A stretch of DNA of 64,000 bases from JBCFBK01 sp039679975 (GCA_039679975.1 JBDKTZ010000135.1:1-64000); one strand, 5' to 3'; shown: positions 51,799 through 61,587, counted from the stretch's first letter. The notes: generated by a model from the letters alone, not told the origin. Numbers and translations: made by a program.

Positions 51799-54700
51799 TA
51801 ATTTTTAGGACTATACCTTTTCAAATAATTATTAAAAGCTTCGGTCATTTCCTTTGCCATTCCGGTTTCTCCGTACTTCATGGCAATCATACTCATTTCG
51901 CGCATGAAATAAAGTATCCGCTGGATTTCTTCATCGACTGAAACGGTAAACTTCGGGTCAAGTGCCAGATAGTACTCCAGCTCATTCCTGTAGGTACTGA
52001 ATATCTCTGTCATCATATTTTTCCCCTTTTCCTTGGCGCCGGCAGCAAAATAATTACTGGCTATTTCCTGTGAAAAGTAATTGTACGGAACGATGCTGTG
52101 AGGAATAAGTTCCAGGTTATGGTCGAGCACCTTAACCGCAGAATCCTTTTTACCTTCTGCAACGAGGCTTTCAGCCAAACGATTGAAATTATTCCTGATG
52201 TTCATCATCATCCGCTGGTTATTTTCATCGATATACACCTTCGGATCATTCATATTACCCCACTTAAACCGATTCATCATCTGATCATACATTTTAGCAG
52301 TATTGACCGATCCGAAATAAATTCCGGAAGATGGCGATTTGACCGGGGTGAAACGGTAAGCGAAACCTTCAAGCTGGAAATAATCCTGTAATCCCAGGTA
52401 TTTATCACGTCCTACCGTGATGGCGAAATAAATAGGTCGTTCCCAGTTGGAACTTGCGATCATATCCAATACCATCAGTTCATCTTTTACCAGGTAGTTC
52501 CGGCTTCCAAAATCAATAAATATGGTATCTTCGATCTGATCATATTTTTCGGGAGGAACCACTTTATTCCGGATCACCGCTTCCTTATCCACCTTGATAA
52601 ATAATTTCTTGGAAGGAATATATGAAGCGTTGTCGGCCTGACTAAGTTTGGTCCGCGGATCATTGTCCTTAACGAATTCAAGCGCTTTGCTTAACTCAAC
52701 CGCCCCTTTAACTCTTGGGTCACTGAGCAGGTAAACAACATCGCGGGTACCCTGCACGTATTGTTCGTGAATAAAGGAAATCGGCAAAGGGTCCGACTCA
52801 TATGCTTTACTTTTCATCTGATCAATGTACCAGTCGGTTTGGAGGTAACTCAGATTACAAACGCGAACATCGGTACGAACGCCTTCAACTTCCTGATTGT
52901 ACCAAAGCGGGAAAGTATCGTTGTCACCATTGGTAAAGATCACGGCGTTTTTATCGCAACTCTCCAGATAATTGGCTCCAAAATCACGCGCTGTATACCG
53001 GTTCGAGCGGTCATGGTCGTCCCAATTCTCACTGGCCATAATGCCCGGCACCAAAATGAGACTAATAACAGTCACGCCTGCGGCGGTGATCGTTTCAGGT
53101 ACTTTACGTTTCATCCAATCGATCAGCGCGCATACCCCCAGCCCGATCCAAATGGCAAAGGCATAGAATGATCCGGCATAAGCATAATCACGTTCACGAG
53201 GCTGGTGCGGATACTGGTTCAAATAAACCACGATCGCCAGCCCGGTCATAATAAAAAGGAGCATCACCACCCAAAAATCCCGCTGGTGACGATTATAATG
53301 GTAAAATGCACCCAACAGCCCCAGTATTAACGGCAAAAGGTAATAGGTATTTCTTCCCTTATTGTTTTTCAGGCTGTCCGGTAACGAAGCCTGATCGCCC
53401 AGACGGAACGAATCGATAAAGTTAATCCCGCTGATCCAGTTGCCATTCACGATGTCACCATGCCCCTGCACATCATTCTGACGTCCCGCAAAATTCCACA
53501 TAAAATAACGCAGGTACATGTGATTAATCTGGTAAGCGAAGAAAAACCGGAGATTTTCACCAAAAGTCGGTAATTGCAAGGTTTGTGTCTGCCCCTCCTC
53601 ATCCGTGTATGTGACCGACTTTCCTGAAATCTGTCCCCAGTTCTTATAATCTTCAATATGGTCCGACTGGCGGCTCCACATCCGGGGAAAGAACGTCGTA
53701 TAACGGGAATCATACCTGGGTTTTTGCCTCATATCGGCTACCACATATTTCCCATCCTTCTGAATATAATAAGGTTTGTCGTTAACATAAGGGGTTTCGC
53801 TGTCGAGCGGCGTATTGTAGTAGGGACCGAAAACCAGCGGGCGGTCGCCATATTGTTCGCGGTTCAGATACCCCAGCAGTGAAAAGACATTGTCCGGACT
53901 GTTTTGATCCATCGGCGTGTTGGCTGAAGAACGGATCACGATCATAGCAAATGAAGAATACCCGATCATGATCACAGTCAATGATACCAAAATAGTATTC
54001 CAAAACACCATTTTCTTTTTCATGGTGTAATGTATCCCAAAGACAATGAGACCGATCAGAAGGGTCGCGTAAATCATGACGCCGGTATTAAAAGGAAGTC
54101 CTATTCCATTCACAAACATGAGTTCAAACCAGGAGGCGACTGTCACGACTCCGGGAATAATGCCGTACATGATCAGAGCAAGAATGATGATTGAAATTAC
54201 AAAGCTCACAATGACACCATTCCTTGTTACACGGTATTTTTTGAAATAATAGACGAATACAATGGCGGGAATGGCGAGCAGGTTGAGCAAATGAATCCCG
54301 ATTGAAAGACCGACCATGTAGGCGATAAAAATGATCCACCTGTTCGCATGAGGTTCGTTGGCTGTATTTTCCCATTTTAAAATGGCCCAGAAAACGACTG
54401 CCGTAATCAGTGATGACGACGCGTATACTTCACCTTCAACAGCCGAGAACCAGAATGTATCTGAAAAAGTATAAGCCAAAGCTCCAACCATTCCACTACC
54501 CAAAACGGCGATCACCTGTCCGGTGGTTAGTGCTTCGGCAGAAACCATTTTCCTGGCAAGATGCGTAATGGTCCAAAAGAGAAATAAAATGGTAAACGCA
54601 CTGGCCAGAGCCGAAAGCGCGTTAATCATCATGGCGACCTGCGACGGGCCCGCGAACAGACTGAAGAACCGGCCAAGGATCATAAAAAACGGAGCGCCGG

Positions 54701-54857
54701 GAGGATGTCCTACCTCAAGTTTATACGAAGTAGTGATGAATTCGCCGCAATCCCAAAAGCTTGCCGTCGGCTCAATAGTTGTCAGATACGTAATTGCCGC
54801 AATTACAAATGCCACCCATCCGGCGACATTATTCATGAATCGATAGTTCTTAATCAT
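51798..54857 (-). CDS. DUF2723 membrane protein (possible glycosyltransferase)
   Basis: About 1019 residues. The N-terminal half holds about ten membrane helices, including VAGWVAFVIAAITYLTTIEP, the conserved SFWDCGEFITTSYKLEVGHPPGAP and FWFSAVEGEVYA. The C-terminal half is soluble, with NGDNDTFPLWYNQEVEGVRTDVRV and a helical TPR-like end. The acidic first loop (WDCGE) recalls GT-C glycosyltransferases, so transfer of a lipid-linked sugar is inferred; no activity is proven. The ATG at 54857 gives the family's usual MIKNYRF start; an ATG 12 codons upstream at 54893 overlaps a TATCTTCG promoter-like box. Confidence 0.85.
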   Translation of the reverse strand: MIKNYRFMNNVAGWVAFVIAAITYLTTIEPTASFWDCGEFITTSYKLEVGHPPGAPFFMILGRFFSLFAGPSQVAMMINALSALASAFTILFLFWTITHLARKMVSAEALTTGQVIAVLGSGMVGALAYTFSDTFWFSAVEGEVYASSSLITAVVFWAILKWENTANEPHANRWIIFIAYMVGLSIGIHLLNLLAIPAIVFVYYFKKYRVTRNGVIVSFVISIIILALIMYGIIPGVVTVASWFELMFVNGIGLPFNTGVMIYATLLIGLIVFGIHYTMKKKMVFWNTILVSLTVIMIGYSSFAMIVIRSSANTPMDQNSPDNVFSLLGYLNREQYGDRPLVFGPYYNTPLDSETPYVNDKPYYIQKDGKYVVADMRQKPRYDSRYTTFFPRMWSRQSDHIEDYKNWGQISGKSVTYTDEEGQTQTLQLPTFGENLRFFFAYQINHMYLRYFMWNFAGRQNDVQGHGDIVNGNWISGINFIDSFRLGDQASLPDSLKNNKGRNTYYLLPLILGLLGAFYHYNRHQRDFWVVMLLFIMTGLAIVVYLNQYPHQPRERDYAYAGSFYAFAIWIGLGVCALIDWMKRKVPETITAAGVTVISLILVPGIMASENWDDHDRSNRYTARDFGANYLESCDKNAVIFTNGDNDTFPLWYNQEVEGVRTDVRVCNLSYLQTDWYIDQMKSKAYESDPLPISFIHEQYVQGTRDVVYLLSDPRVKGAVELSKALEFVKDNDPRTKLSQADNASYIPSKKLFIKVDKEAVIRNKVVPPEKYDQIEDTIFIDFGSRNYLVKDELMVLDMIASSNWERPIYFAITVGRDKYLGLQDYFQLEGFAYRFTPVKSPSSGIYFGSVNTAKMYDQMMNRFKWGNMNDPKVYIDENNQRMMMNIRNNFNRLAESLVAEGKKDSAVKVLDHNLELIPHSIVPYNYFSQEIASNYFAAGAKEKGKNMMTEIFSTYRNELEYYLALDPKFTVSVDEEIQRILYFMREMSMIAMKYGETGMAKEMTEAFNNYLKRYSPKN

Positions 54858-54950
54858 CCTCCTGATAATTTTATGTTTGCGAAGATAGTACATTCTTTGA
54901 ACACACAGACCAATCAGAATCTGAAATTATCAGGATTTAAACAGCCAAAT

Positions 54951-55844
54951 TCACACGTAATCTTCGGCAAGCACGTCTCCTCTGATCCCGATCACCACTT
55001 CTTTCACCGGAACCTTTCGCCCGGCCTGGTTCACAGCCATCTGCACCAACTGACTCAACCCGTCGCAACAGGGAACTTCCATGATGACCACCGTAATCGT
55101 ATTCACCCTTGCTCCGGTAATTAACCTTGTCAGTTTTTGCAGGTAGACCTCTTTTCCCTGATCCAGTTTGGGACAAGCAATGACGAGTTTTCTTCCTTTA
55201 ATAAATTCCTGATGAAAATTTCCATACGAAAAAGCAGCACAATCGGCGGCAACAAGCAAATCAGCTCCTTTAAAGTAAGCAGCATCGGGATTGATCAGAT
55301 GCATTTGTACCGGCCATTGCTGCAACTCCGACTGCCCGGCCATTGCCGGCACGGGGATTGCCATCCGTAAGGAGCGAGGGTCGAAACTTACCGGCGCTGA
55401 ACCGGGACAACCACCACCCGAACCGCACGAGGAACCTCCTCCTGCCTGCGACGTCCCGTTATGAACCCTTCCGAGTATGGCAGGAACGTCCACCTCCAGT
55501 TCATCGGCATGGGCCTTTAAATAGCCTGCCGCTTCTTTCAGCAACCCAAACTCGCCATGTTCTTTTAAATGCTTAAGATGCGCAATGAGCAGATTTTCTC
55601 CTTTCGGAATCATTTGCCTGATCACAGAAACTTCATCGTACTCTTCTGCTTCCCGTTTTTCAATCTCAATGGCTCCTTCCGGGCAACGACCTATGCAGGC
55701 TCCCAGTCCGTCACACATCAGTTCGCTGATCAGCCTGGCCTTCCCGTCAATCACCTGTATAGCGCCTTCATGGCAATTCGGGATACAAATTCCGCATCCG
55801 TTGCATAAATCTTCATTTATTTTTACTATCTCGCGTATCATCAT
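54951..55844 (-). CDS. Ferredoxin-like 4Fe-4S protein, two clusters
   Basis: A 297-residue protein. The N-terminus has two ferredoxin motifs: CNGCGICIPNC is complete, while in CDGLGACIGRC a Leu stands where the second Cys of a canonical motif would be. A Gly/Ser/Cys-rich linker (GGGSSCGSGGGCPG, about 138-152) follows. The C-terminal domain (about 175-297) has LLVAADCAAFSYG, LVIACPKLDQG and IMEVPCCDGLSQLV, with further cysteines. Such proteins act as redox carriers in anaerobes; the partner is unknown. It is divergent from a Crp/Fnr regulator, which may control it. Confidence 0.82.
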   Translation of the reverse strand: MMIREIVKINEDLCNGCGICIPNCHEGAIQVIDGKARLISELMCDGLGACIGRCPEGAIEIEKREAEEYDEVSVIRQMIPKGENLLIAHLKHLKEHGEFGLLKEAAGYLKAHADELEVDVPAILGRVHNGTSQAGGGSSCGSGGGCPGSAPVSFDPRSLRMAIPVPAMAGQSELQQWPVQMHLINPDAAYFKGADLLVAADCAAFSYGNFHQEFIKGRKLVIACPKLDQGKEVYLQKLTRLITGARVNTITVVIMEVPCCDGLSQLVQMAVNQAGRKVPVKEVVIGIRGDVLAEDYV

Positions 55845-55894
55845 GTTTAAGGATTAAATCCGGCAACAAAAATAGAAGATGACTGTTCTCCGGA

Positions 55895-55912
55895 TTGTAC
55901 CAAATATTACAA
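55895..55912. promoter_or_regulatory. Dyad between the Fe-S protein and Crp/Fnr genes
   Basis: TTGTA-CCAAATAT-TACAA: two perfect 5-bp half sites spaced by 8. It lies immediately upstream of the likely regulator start codon (55913 or 55925) and 51 nt from the Fe-S gene's start. Crp/Fnr proteins bind dyads of this size, so autoregulation and control of the neighbour are plausible. Confidence 0.4.
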
Positions 55913-56605
55913 ATGCTGACGAATATGATCGATTTCGGGATATTATCACATTCTCCGGTATTTGCCGGATTAACTGCAGAACGGCTGTCTTTGCTGTTTG
56001 AGCATGTCCTCTTTCAGATCCGACGGATTGACAAGAATGTCGTGGTGGCTTCGGCAGGAGATGAATGCACTCATCTGATCATCGTCATGACGGGAGTTGT
56101 AAAAGGTGAAATGAACGATTATACGGGCAAAACGCTGAAGATTGAAAATATCGAGGCCCCGCGTCCTTTGGCTTCCGCCTTTCTGTTCGGTAAGACTAAT
56201 CGTTTCCCTGTTACAGTCATTTCCAGCACTGAGGTCGAACTACTCTACATCCCGAGAGCCGAATTCCTGAAACTCCTGCAAAATGACCAGCGCATTCTGA
56301 TCAATTACCTGAATTCTATTTCGTCAAGGACTCAGTTCCTGTCGCAGAGAATCCGGTTCCTTTCCTTTAAAAGCATCCGTCAAAAGATCGCCCATTATCT
56401 CCTCGACCTGGCAGGAGACCGTTTATCGGTCGTTGAATTACCCCTTTCACAGGAAGAACTGGCTGAATTTTTTGGTGTCACCCGTCCGGCTCTTGCCCGT
56501 TCGCTTGGGGAACTGAATCAGGAAGGAGTGATCCAGGTCCATCGCCGTACCATCAGAATCCTGGACAAGCAACAGATGAACAAGCTGCTGGCGGGTAACG
56601 GTTAA
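55913..56605 (+). CDS. Crp/Fnr-family transcriptional regulator
   Basis: About 230 residues: an N-terminal cyclic-nucleotide-binding-type beta-roll (VVVASAGDECTHLIIVMTGVVKG), a dimer helix, and a C-terminal winged helix (PLSQEELAEFFGVTRPALARSLGELNQEGVIQVHR). There is no N-terminal Cys cluster, so it is not an oxygen-sensing Fnr with an Fe-S cluster; it resembles HcpR-type regulators of nitrosative or redox stress. The open frame begins at a TTG (55895) within the dyad; the ATG at 55913, or the next one at 55925, is more likely. Confidence 0.85.
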   Translation: MLTNMIDFGILSHSPVFAGLTAERLSLLFEHVLFQIRRIDKNVVVASAGDECTHLIIVMTGVVKGEMNDYTGKTLKIENIEAPRPLASAFLFGKTNRFPVTVISSTEVELLYIPRAEFLKLLQNDQRILINYLNSISSRTQFLSQRIRFLSFKSIRQKIAHYLLDLAGDRLSVVELPLSQEELAEFFGVTRPALARSLGELNQEGVIQVHRRTIRILDKQQMNKLLAGNG

Positions 56606-56745
56606 ATATAAAGCTCAAGACAGAAAGAACATGGGCACAGAGCAGGAAGTATGGCAGAAAGCAGACCAGACGCCGGAGCCATGGCCTTTACCTTGTGCGG
56701 CAAGCTTTTCGCAGTTTAATAAATTTACAATTTTATAATTTTACA

Positions 56746-57513
56746 ATGGAAGTACAGGATATTGGCCAAAAGTCATTTTTAAGATTTAAAAACCTCAATC
56801 AACTGGGGGTGTTTCATTTTACCACCACCAGGCAGGGATGGGGAAAGAACGGGTATGCGCGTTTTACCGGCGATAAAGCAGAAAGCTATCAACCTTACCG
56901 GGAAGAACTGGCCCGGGCAATCGGAATCAGCCGGCAGCAGTTAATTTTTCCCCGCCAGGTTCATGGCCATCGTATTGTTGTTGTAAATCACCCGGTCAGT
57001 TCCGAAATTGCAGGAACCGATGCATTGATAACCAACCGGCGGGGGATTTGTATTTGCGTACAAACTGCAGACTGCGTGCCCATTCTGATCTATGATCCCC
57101 GCCAACAAGTAGTGGCTGCCGTCCATTCAGGTTGGCGCGGAACCGTGAGCAAGATCGTGGCAAAAACGATTCACCGCATGCAGTTGGAGTTTGACTGTGA
57201 ACCGGAAGACCTGATCTCAGGTATCGGTCCGTCAATTCATCATCATGTTTATGAGGTTGGACAGGATGTCGTTGTTCAGGTCAGAGATAATTTTCAGAAT
57301 TTCAAAGAATTACTAAAACCATCAGTTCACGAAGGTAAAGCTTTTTTCGATTTATGGGGAGCCAATAAGACGCTCATGACTGAATCAGGAATGAAGGAGG
57401 AAAACATTGAGATCATGGGGATGTGCTCCTGGTCGCACGATTGGCTTTTCTATTCCGCCCGTCGCGACGGTGCGGCGACCGGACGTATGGCGACCGGCAT
57501 TATGCTGAAATAA
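56746..57513 (+). CDS. pgeF: Peptidoglycan-editing/purine nucleoside phosphorylase-like factor PgeF (YfiH)
   Basis: A 255-residue protein of the YfiH/laccase-domain family. It has QVHGHRIVVVN, the zinc-ligand block TADCVPILIYDPRQQVVAAVHSGWRGT, and GIGPSIHHHVYEVG. Members have purine nucleoside phosphorylase activity and, in E. coli, a role in preventing serine mis-incorporation into peptidoglycan. The ATG at 56746 is preferred over an upstream in-frame start at 56695. It is followed by aspartate kinase after 35 nt. Confidence 0.9.
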   Translation: MEVQDIGQKSFLRFKNLNQLGVFHFTTTRQGWGKNGYARFTGDKAESYQPYREELARAIGISRQQLIFPRQVHGHRIVVVNHPVSSEIAGTDALITNRRGICICVQTADCVPILIYDPRQQVVAAVHSGWRGTVSKIVAKTIHRMQLEFDCEPEDLISGIGPSIHHHVYEVGQDVVVQVRDNFQNFKELLKPSVHEGKAFFDLWGANKTLMTESGMKEENIEIMGMCSWSHDWLFYSARRDGAATGRMATGIMLK

Positions 57514-57514
57514 T

Positions 57515-57522
57515 TAATTTTG
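57515..57522 (+). promoter_or_regulatory. Probable -7 promoter element for aspartate kinase
   Basis: TAATTTTG matches TAnnTTTG, 27 nt before the aspartate kinase ATG and just after the pgeF stop. Confidence 0.45.
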
Positions 57523-57548
57523 CAGCTTCATCACAAACCACGTCAATC

Positions 57549-58796
57549 ATGAAGGTATATAAATTTGGAGGCGCTTCTGTCAGTTCTGCCCAGGCCATCA
57601 AAAATGTGGCAGCCATCCTGAACTTATTCCCGGGAAAGAAAACCATTGTCATTTCAGCCATGGGAAACACGACTAATGAGCTTGAAAAACTGGTACGCGC
57701 TTATTATAAAAAAGAAAATAATGCTCACGATATCCTGTCATCCATAAAGGAATATCATCAGCAGGTCATGAATGACCTGGAATTGGCGGAAAAGAATTCA
57801 GTCAGGATAATTGAACTGTTCGAACAACTTGGAAAAAGGCTTTACCGCACTCCTTCCCTCCATTTTGACTACGAATATGATCAGATAGTCTGCTACGGAG
57901 AACTGATATCGACAGCTATCATTTCAGAGTTTTTGAATCAATGCGGATTAACAAACAAGTGGATCGATATCCGTGAAAGCCTGCGGACTGATGAGACGTA
58001 CCGGGAAGCTGTGGTTGACTGGAAATGGTCGGCTATGCTCATTAATAACAGCTTTAACTTTAATCAGGTCGGGCTGTATATCACTCAGGGGTTTATTGGT
58101 TCAACCACCACGAACCAAACAACAACCCTTGGACGTGAAGGTTCCGATTTTACCGCGGCTATCCTGGGAAATCTGTTGAATGCAGAAAGTGTCACGATCT
58201 GGAAAAACGTTCCCGGGGTACTGAATGCCGACCCGAACGACTTCCCTGAAACAGAAAAATTACCGGAATTATCGTATAAAGAAGCTATTGAACTGGCTTA
58301 TTCAGGTGCGAAGGTCATTCATCCTAAAACCATAAAGCCCCTGCGTAACAAGAACATTCCGCTGTATGTGAAACCCTTTGATTTTCCGGAACAGGAAGGG
58401 ACCATTATCCACGAGGTTGATCATCAGCTTCATCTGGTGCCGATTTACATCATGAAAAAGAAGCAGGCCCTGATCACCCTTTCTCCAAACGATTTCTCTT
58501 TTATCGGGATCGATGTGTTATCGGAGGTGTTTACACTGTTCAGAAACCGCCGGGTCAAAGTGAACCTCATCCAGCAATCGGCCATCGATCTTTCCTTGTG
58601 CGTCGATGAACCTGAAGTAGGACTGGAAGCCATGATCATGGAGTTACGCAAGGAATTCGATGTTCGCTACAATACCGGGCTCGTATTGGCGACCATTCGG
58701 TTTTACAATGCAGAAGCCATTTCCCGAATAAAAGATAATCACGAAGTTTTTATGGAACAAAAGAGCAGGAGAACGGCACGACTGGTTCTAAAATAA
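57549..58796 (+). CDS. lysC: Aspartate kinase (monofunctional)
   Basis: First step from aspartate to lysine, threonine and methionine. It has MKVYKFGGASVSSAQAIKNV at the ATP site, then FIGSTTTNQTTTLGREGSDFTAAILG and KNVPGVLNADPNDFP. The C-terminus (about 300-415) holds the ACT regulatory domains for feedback control. The length of 415 residues and the absence of a homoserine dehydrogenase domain show a monofunctional enzyme. The frame is open upstream to 57423 within pgeF, but the ATG at 57549 is the family start. Confidence 0.94.
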   Translation: MKVYKFGGASVSSAQAIKNVAAILNLFPGKKTIVISAMGNTTNELEKLVRAYYKKENNAHDILSSIKEYHQQVMNDLELAEKNSVRIIELFEQLGKRLYRTPSLHFDYEYDQIVCYGELISTAIISEFLNQCGLTNKWIDIRESLRTDETYREAVVDWKWSAMLINNSFNFNQVGLYITQGFIGSTTTNQTTTLGREGSDFTAAILGNLLNAESVTIWKNVPGVLNADPNDFPETEKLPELSYKEAIELAYSGAKVIHPKTIKPLRNKNIPLYVKPFDFPEQEGTIIHEVDHQLHLVPIYIMKKKQALITLSPNDFSFIGIDVLSEVFTLFRNRRVKVNLIQQSAIDLSLCVDEPEVGLEAMIMELRKEFDVRYNTGLVLATIRFYNAEAISRIKDNHEVFMEQKSRRTARLVLK

Positions 58797-58804
58797 GTAA
58801 GGAG

Positions 58805-58812
58805 TAAATTTG
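58805..58812 (+). promoter_or_regulatory. Probable -7 promoter element for the second adaptor gene
   Basis: TAAATTTG matches TAnnTTTG and overlaps the TTG at 58810, which argues against that codon as the start of the following gene. Confidence 0.4.
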
Positions 58813-58911
58813 TCTTTGCAAAAATATCTCGTTTCACCTAATTGTCGTACCTTTATCAGGATTCCGGTTGACAACCAGAAAGAACCGGTTCAAATCCCAA
58901 TACAATTTCTG

Positions 58912-60213
58912 ATGAATATGCAACGCCGAAAAAAGAAAAAGAACAAACTGTTACCTTACCTGATCGTTTCGTTTGTCGTCATCATTATCCTTTTAGTGAT
59001 TGGTAAATCAAAAGGGTGGTTTGGAAAAGACTTTGAATTGAATGTCACTGTCGAAAAAGTCAAAAGCCATACAATCACCGAGATGATTACTGCCAACGGA
59101 AAAATCGAACCTGAAACGGAAGTGAAGATCAGTCCGGATGTTTCGGGCGAAATTATTAATCTCCAGGTGAAAGAAGGAGATGAAGTAGCCAACGGCCAAT
59201 TGCTGATGATCATCAAACCGGATATCTATATCCAGGCAGTGAACCGTGCCAAAGCGTCCTTGAATTCATCCAAAGCCCGTCTGTCACAGGCGCAAGCCCG
59301 CCTCATTGAGAATAAGTTATCGTTCGATCGGTCCAAAACGCTTTTTGATCAGACAGCCATCGCGCAGTCCGATTTTGAAGCTGCCGAAGCCTCTTTTAAG
59401 GTAGCCCAGGCCGAAGTAGCCGCTGCCGAATTTGCCGTTAAATCAGATGAAGCGTCGGTTGCCGAGGCAGAAGAACAACTGATCAAAACCAAGATTTACG
59501 CTCCGATGAGCGGTATCGTTTCGCGATTGAATGTTGAACAGGGAGAACGTGTGGTGGGTACGAACATGTATGCGGGAACAGAAATGATGGTCATTGCCAA
59601 TCTCGACAAAATGGAAGTGAAAGTGGAAGTTAATGAAAACGATATTGTAAAGGTTTCTCCAGGTGATACGGCCCTGGTTGAGGTGGATGCTTATCTGAAC
59701 CGCAAATTCAAAAGTCTGGTCACCGAAATCGCCAATTCGGCCAATACCATTGGTACATCAACCGATCAGGTAACTACCTTCAACGTCAAAGTACTGCTGC
59801 TGAAATCGTCTTATCAGGATCTGATCGACAGTACCCAAAACCGCTTCCCGTTCCGTCCGGGAATGTCGGCCACCGTCGATATCCAAACCGAAACGCGCGA
59901 CAGCGTCATCTCTGTGCCGATCCAGGCTGTAACCACCCGCGTGATCAACGAAAATCTGAAGGACACAACCGGTATCAAAGGAAAGGCAGACGAACAGGAA
60001 AAGCAGGAAGTGGTATTTATTGTAAAAAATAACCGCGCATGGAAGCAACCTGTAAAGACCGGTATTCAGGACAACATGAATATCGAGATCCTGCAAGGGC
60101 TGAAGGAAGGCGATGAAGTAATTACCGGCCCGTTCAATCTGGTAAGCAAAACACTGAAAGACAGCACGCTGGTGAAAGTTGTAGATGAAAAGGAATTATA
60201 TAAAGCAAAATAA
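58912..60213 (+). CDS. Orphan periplasmic adaptor (HlyD/MacA type)
   Basis: A 433-residue membrane-fusion protein. A short Lys/Arg-rich cytoplasmic start is followed by one membrane helix (LLPYLIVSFVVIIILLVI), the lipoyl half EPETEVKISPDVSGEIINLQV, a long coiled coil (about 100-190) and the second half KIYAPMSGIVSRLNVEQGERV. Its relatives work with an RND or ABC pump and TolC; none is adjacent, since a convergent gene follows. It is not a close duplicate of the adaptor at 44-45 kb. The ATG at 58912 (or 58918) is preferred over the TTG at 58810. Confidence 0.88.
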   Translation: MNMQRRKKKKNKLLPYLIVSFVVIIILLVIGKSKGWFGKDFELNVTVEKVKSHTITEMITANGKIEPETEVKISPDVSGEIINLQVKEGDEVANGQLLMIIKPDIYIQAVNRAKASLNSSKARLSQAQARLIENKLSFDRSKTLFDQTAIAQSDFEAAEASFKVAQAEVAAAEFAVKSDEASVAEAEEQLIKTKIYAPMSGIVSRLNVEQGERVVGTNMYAGTEMMVIANLDKMEVKVEVNENDIVKVSPGDTALVEVDAYLNRKFKSLVTEIANSANTIGTSTDQVTTFNVKVLLLKSSYQDLIDSTQNRFPFRPGMSATVDIQTETRDSVISVPIQAVTTRVINENLKDTTGIKGKADEQEKQEVVFIVKNNRAWKQPVKTGIQDNMNIEILQGLKEGDEVITGPFNLVSKTLKDSTLVKVVDEKELYKAK

Positions 60214-60219
60214 ACTAAG

Positions 60220-60248
60220 CGGGAAAACTGTCAGTTCCGGTTTTCCCG
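60220..60248. terminator. Terminator between the orphan adaptor and its convergent neighbour
   Basis: Perfect 9-bp stem CGGGAAAAC/GTTTTCCCG with an 11-base loop, followed on the plus strand by a short T-rich stretch. It starts 7 nt after the adaptor stop. Confidence 0.7.
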
Positions 60249-60254
60249 GATCTT

Positions 60255-61406
60255 TTACTGAGGCCGTTTAAATTCTTTCCAGAAGTTTTCCACGTAAGGG
60301 CCGTCTTCGAAATAATCCCTCCCGGATATTTCAGCTGGTTGTCGCTGCATTTCCAACGCATTAGCTTTTCTTCGGTACGTAATTGTTTCGTCCTGAAGGT
60401 TTGTATAGGTTTTATCGCAATCCAGGTAGTTCACTGCGTATTTACCTTCCTTATTTTTATAAATTGCTGTAAAATGATAGCTGACCTGTTGTTGTCCTTT
60501 ATCATCGGTAAAGAGTGAACGGTTCTGACTGCTGTTTCTTGAGGCTCCAATCATACATTCATTTCGAATAATCGCATAATCACTCTTCAGAATATAGATT
60601 TTACCATCCATCCGGGTGGCATAGTAATCGCCGCTGTGAGCCAGATCAGGCTTACTGTTTTTATATGAAATGATCCATACCGAATCCCCGTTGTAACGAC
60701 TCATGCCTTCCAGGTTCAGATCATAATCGTTCAGTAATTCTTCGTTGAGTATCGTGTTCGATAAGCGAACCAGATCCATCTCCAGCAATTCGTCCAAACC
60801 TGTCTGTGCAGCGCTGAACGATGTTGATTCAACGTTTTTTTTCACCTGGGTAAACCGATAATGCCGGTTCTGGTATGCATCTGTTACGGAAGGACTGTCA
60901 TAACCTGTTTTATCGTACAACTCCACGATTGCTTCACGGTTTAAAATACTGCTGTCATTCACCTGCTTATCCTCCTGGTAATGGAATTTTATTCCAACCG
61001 GTCCATCCTGGTAATTTTGGGGAACCTTTTGAATGGCAGTCCTGATAATACGAAACAGAACCCGCGACCGGGCTTCCACGTCTATCCCTTCAATGCTGTA
61101 CGTTTGTTCGGCAAGAGGGATCCTCACAAACTCCTGTCCGAACAAGTCGTTCAGGAGCAAAGTGACATTCTGGTAACCAACTGCCGAAACAAACAACTTA
61201 CCACCAAAAAACTCTTCCGGAATCTTGAGCTCAAAAAACCCGTCTGCATCGCTGGCAGTACCGTAAAAAGTACCTTCAACACCGATATTTGTATACCCGA
61301 TCCCCTGCTGCGTGGAGGCATCGACAATGCGTCCCTTCAGGTTTTTTGGCTGGGCTAAAACAAAAACCGGCAACAGCAATAAAAGAAAAAATATGACCTT
61401 CTTCAT
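60255..61406 (-). CDS. Carboxypeptidase-regulatory-like domain protein, exported
   Basis: A 383-residue protein with a signal peptide (MKKVIFFLLLLLPVFVLAQ). The N-terminal carboxypeptidase-regulatory-like beta-sandwich includes LKGRIVDASTQQGIGYTNIGV and DADGFFELKIPEEFFGGKLFVSAVGYQN. The rest (about 115-383) is a beta-rich domain of unknown function that often accompanies this module in Bacteroidota, probably outer-membrane or surface associated; it lacks a TonB-dependent receptor barrel. The ATG at 61406 is preferred over a GTG three codons upstream. Confidence 0.8.
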   Translation of the reverse strand: MKKVIFFLLLLLPVFVLAQPKNLKGRIVDASTQQGIGYTNIGVEGTFYGTASDADGFFELKIPEEFFGGKLFVSAVGYQNVTLLLNDLFGQEFVRIPLAEQTYSIEGIDVEARSRVLFRIIRTAIQKVPQNYQDGPVGIKFHYQEDKQVNDSSILNREAIVELYDKTGYDSPSVTDAYQNRHYRFTQVKKNVESTSFSAAQTGLDELLEMDLVRLSNTILNEELLNDYDLNLEGMSRYNGDSVWIISYKNSKPDLAHSGDYYATRMDGKIYILKSDYAIIRNECMIGASRNSSQNRSLFTDDKGQQQVSYHFTAIYKNKEGKYAVNYLDCDKTYTNLQDETITYRRKANALEMQRQPAEISGRDYFEDGPYVENFWKEFKRPQ

Positions 61407-61587
61407 GTTTTTCACTTTTTAAGGTAAAAGTTTTTCCCTACATTAGTTCCCCATTCTTAAAACGACAGGGGACGCAAAAAATTATGAACAAAATAACATA
61501 TCCCTTTCAGAAACGTTATTACTAGCAAATGCCTAACTTAAAAAAATAATTGGAAAATTACAGCGATTTAAATTTAAAAAAATACAT

